A stretch of 64,000 nt of DNA, from the NCBI GenBank assembly GCA_017991675.1, contig JAGOQB010000002.1, positions 124,001 through 188,000 on the forward strand. Reading direction: 5' to 3'. Below, one piece after another: positions 63,239 to 64,000 of this stretch; positions within the stretch are counted from its first letter, which is position 1, and each line of letters starts with the position of its first letter. This DNA comes from Phenylobacterium sp. Lineage in GTDB: Bacteria > Pseudomonadota > Alphaproteobacteria > Caulobacterales > Caulobacteraceae. Made by a program: the position numbers and the translations under genes. The notes under the pieces are model-generated. The model saw only the letters and a program-made list of their open reading frames with translations, did not search any database and was not told the origin of the DNA.

Positions 63239-64000
63239 TCAGGCGGCGAGGTCCTGGCGGCCGCCGGCCTGGGGCCGGGAGAACTGCATGACCCCGTCGT
63301 CGACCGAGCCGAAGCGCAGGGCGACCAGGTCCAGGGCGTAGTTCTGATAGAGCTTCCAGGGCTTCTTAGTCCCCTGCTTGGGAAACTGGTCGATGCCGCG
63401 TTGGACGTAGCCGGAGGAGAAGTCGAGCCAGGGCGCCTCGCCCACCGTCGGGTCGGGCTTGGGCGTGCAGATCGGCTGACCGGTGCGATCCATGTGGTTC
63501 AGCAGGCGGCAGACGTACTCGCACGTCAGGTCGCACTTCAGCGTCCACGAGGCGTTGGTGTAGCCGAAGGCCGAGGCCAGGTTCGGCACGCCGCTGTACA
63601 TCATGCCCTTGTAGCTCATGGTCTTCGCCATATCGACGCGCTCGCCGTCGACGGTGACCCCAAGGCCGCTGAGCAACTGCAGCTTCAGGCCGGTGGCGGT
63701 GACGACGATGTCGGCGTCCAGCTGCTGGCCCGACTTCAGGCGGATGCCGGTCTTGGTGAAGGCTTCGATGTGGTCGGTGACCACCGAGGCCGAGCCGGCC
63801 TTGATGGCGTCGAACAGGTCGGCGTCGGGCACCAGGCAAAGGCGCTGGTCCCAGGGATTGTAGCTGGGGGTGAAGTGGGTCGCGACGTCGTAGTCGGGGC
63901 CCAGGTGCTGGCGGACCATGTCGATGATCTGCGCCTTGGTCTTCTCCGGCTTCTTGCGGGCCAGGTTGAAGAACAGCATGCCGAACAGGACGTTGCGCCA
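63239..64000 (-). CDS. Flavin-containing monooxygenase (EthA/Baeyer-Villiger type), 3' part
   Basis: This is the C-terminal part (about 253 residues) of a FAD/NADPH monooxygenase; the frame stays open to the right edge of the window. Recognisable segments are HFTPSYNPWDQRLCLVPDADLFDAIKAGSASVVTDHIEAFTKTGIRLKSG, the VVTATGLKLQLL motif, and YKGMMYSGVPNLASAFGYTNASWTLKCDLTCEYVCRLLNHM, all typical of EthA-like Baeyer-Villiger monooxygenases. The N-terminal FAD motif is outside the window. Such enzymes oxidise ketones to esters, including steroids. Confidence 0.9.
   Translation of the reverse strand, partial: WRNVLFGMLFFNLARKKPEKTKAQIIDMVRQHLGPDYDVATHFTPSYNPWDQRLCLVPDADLFDAIKAGSASVVTDHIEAFTKTGIRLKSGQQLDADIVVTATGLKLQLLSGLGVTVDGERVDMAKTMSYKGMMYSGVPNLASAFGYTNASWTLKCDLTCEYVCRLLNHMDRTGQPICTPKPDPTVGEAPWLDFSSGYVQRGIDQFPKQGTKKPWKLYQNYALDLVALRFGSVDDGVMQFSRPQAGGRQDLAA

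Overview
This window looks like chromosomal DNA from a member of the Caulobacteraceae (Caulobacter or Phenylobacterium type), class Alphaproteobacteria. The reasons are the high GC content with strong GC bias at third codon positions, an alphaproteobacterial LexA box (GTTC-N7-GTTC) before uvrA, a four-LysM/LytM lipoprotein matching Caulobacter DipM, and the conserved order erpA-dgt-SPOR-nagZ-scpAB-tatABC-serS-surE-pcm-dipM-(DUF815)-yajC-secDF-Mth938-phytoene-synthase-like-trmFO. No phage, insertion sequence, CRISPR array or rRNA is seen. Genus is inferred from gene content only.

Layout. 1-9.3 kb: DNA repair and small accessory genes. These are the 3' end of ada with an overlapping 2-oxoglutarate oxygenase gene, DUF1203, an M19 dipeptidase, a BlaI-type regulator coupled to an ExbB/TolQ-like membrane protein, uvrA with an SOS box, a second alkylguanine methyltransferase, a glutathione transferase and a membrane protein. 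9.4-28.3 kb: the conserved core block, almost all on the minus strand. It covers tRNA modification (trmFO), protein export (yajC-secD-secF, tatABC), division and cell wall (dipM, nagZ, SPOR), chromosome condensation (scpAB), repair and salvage (pcm, surE, dgt), translation (serS) and Fe-S assembly (erpA).

28.3-40.5 kb: mixed genes. There is an SdpR/SdpI-like pair, a CsgG-like protein with an SH3 tail, xthA, a coupled secreted pair ending in DUF2145, small membrane proteins, a racemase, a glutathione peroxidase, oxidoreductases, a VanZ-like protein and a MATE transporter. 40.7-47.7 kb: central metabolism on the minus strand (class II DAHP synthase, O-antigen-ligase-like protein, glutathione reductase, rpiA, glmU), then gph and tRNA-Val(CAC). 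47.7-50.8 kb: a gene-poor accessory stretch with a PEP-CTERM protein, an orphan protein, a zinc-ribbon protein and DUF2478. 50.8-64 kb: regulators and uptake or catabolism genes: methyltransferase, LysR, DsbA-like, peptidylprolyl isomerase, TonB-dependent receptor, AraC, an HtaA-domain protein, an arylsulfatase, a CoaD-like enzyme, a GH29 fucosidase and the 3' part of a flavin monooxygenase gene that leaves the window.

The stretches most worth a second look are the cytosolic HtaA-domain protein inside the TonB receptor/AraC/sulfatase/fucosidase group, the BlaI/ExbB-like pair with matching dyads upstream, the SdpR/SdpI-like pair under a palindromic, possibly leaderless promoter, and the DUF2145 secreted pair. 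None can be proven to be a new system from sequence alone.
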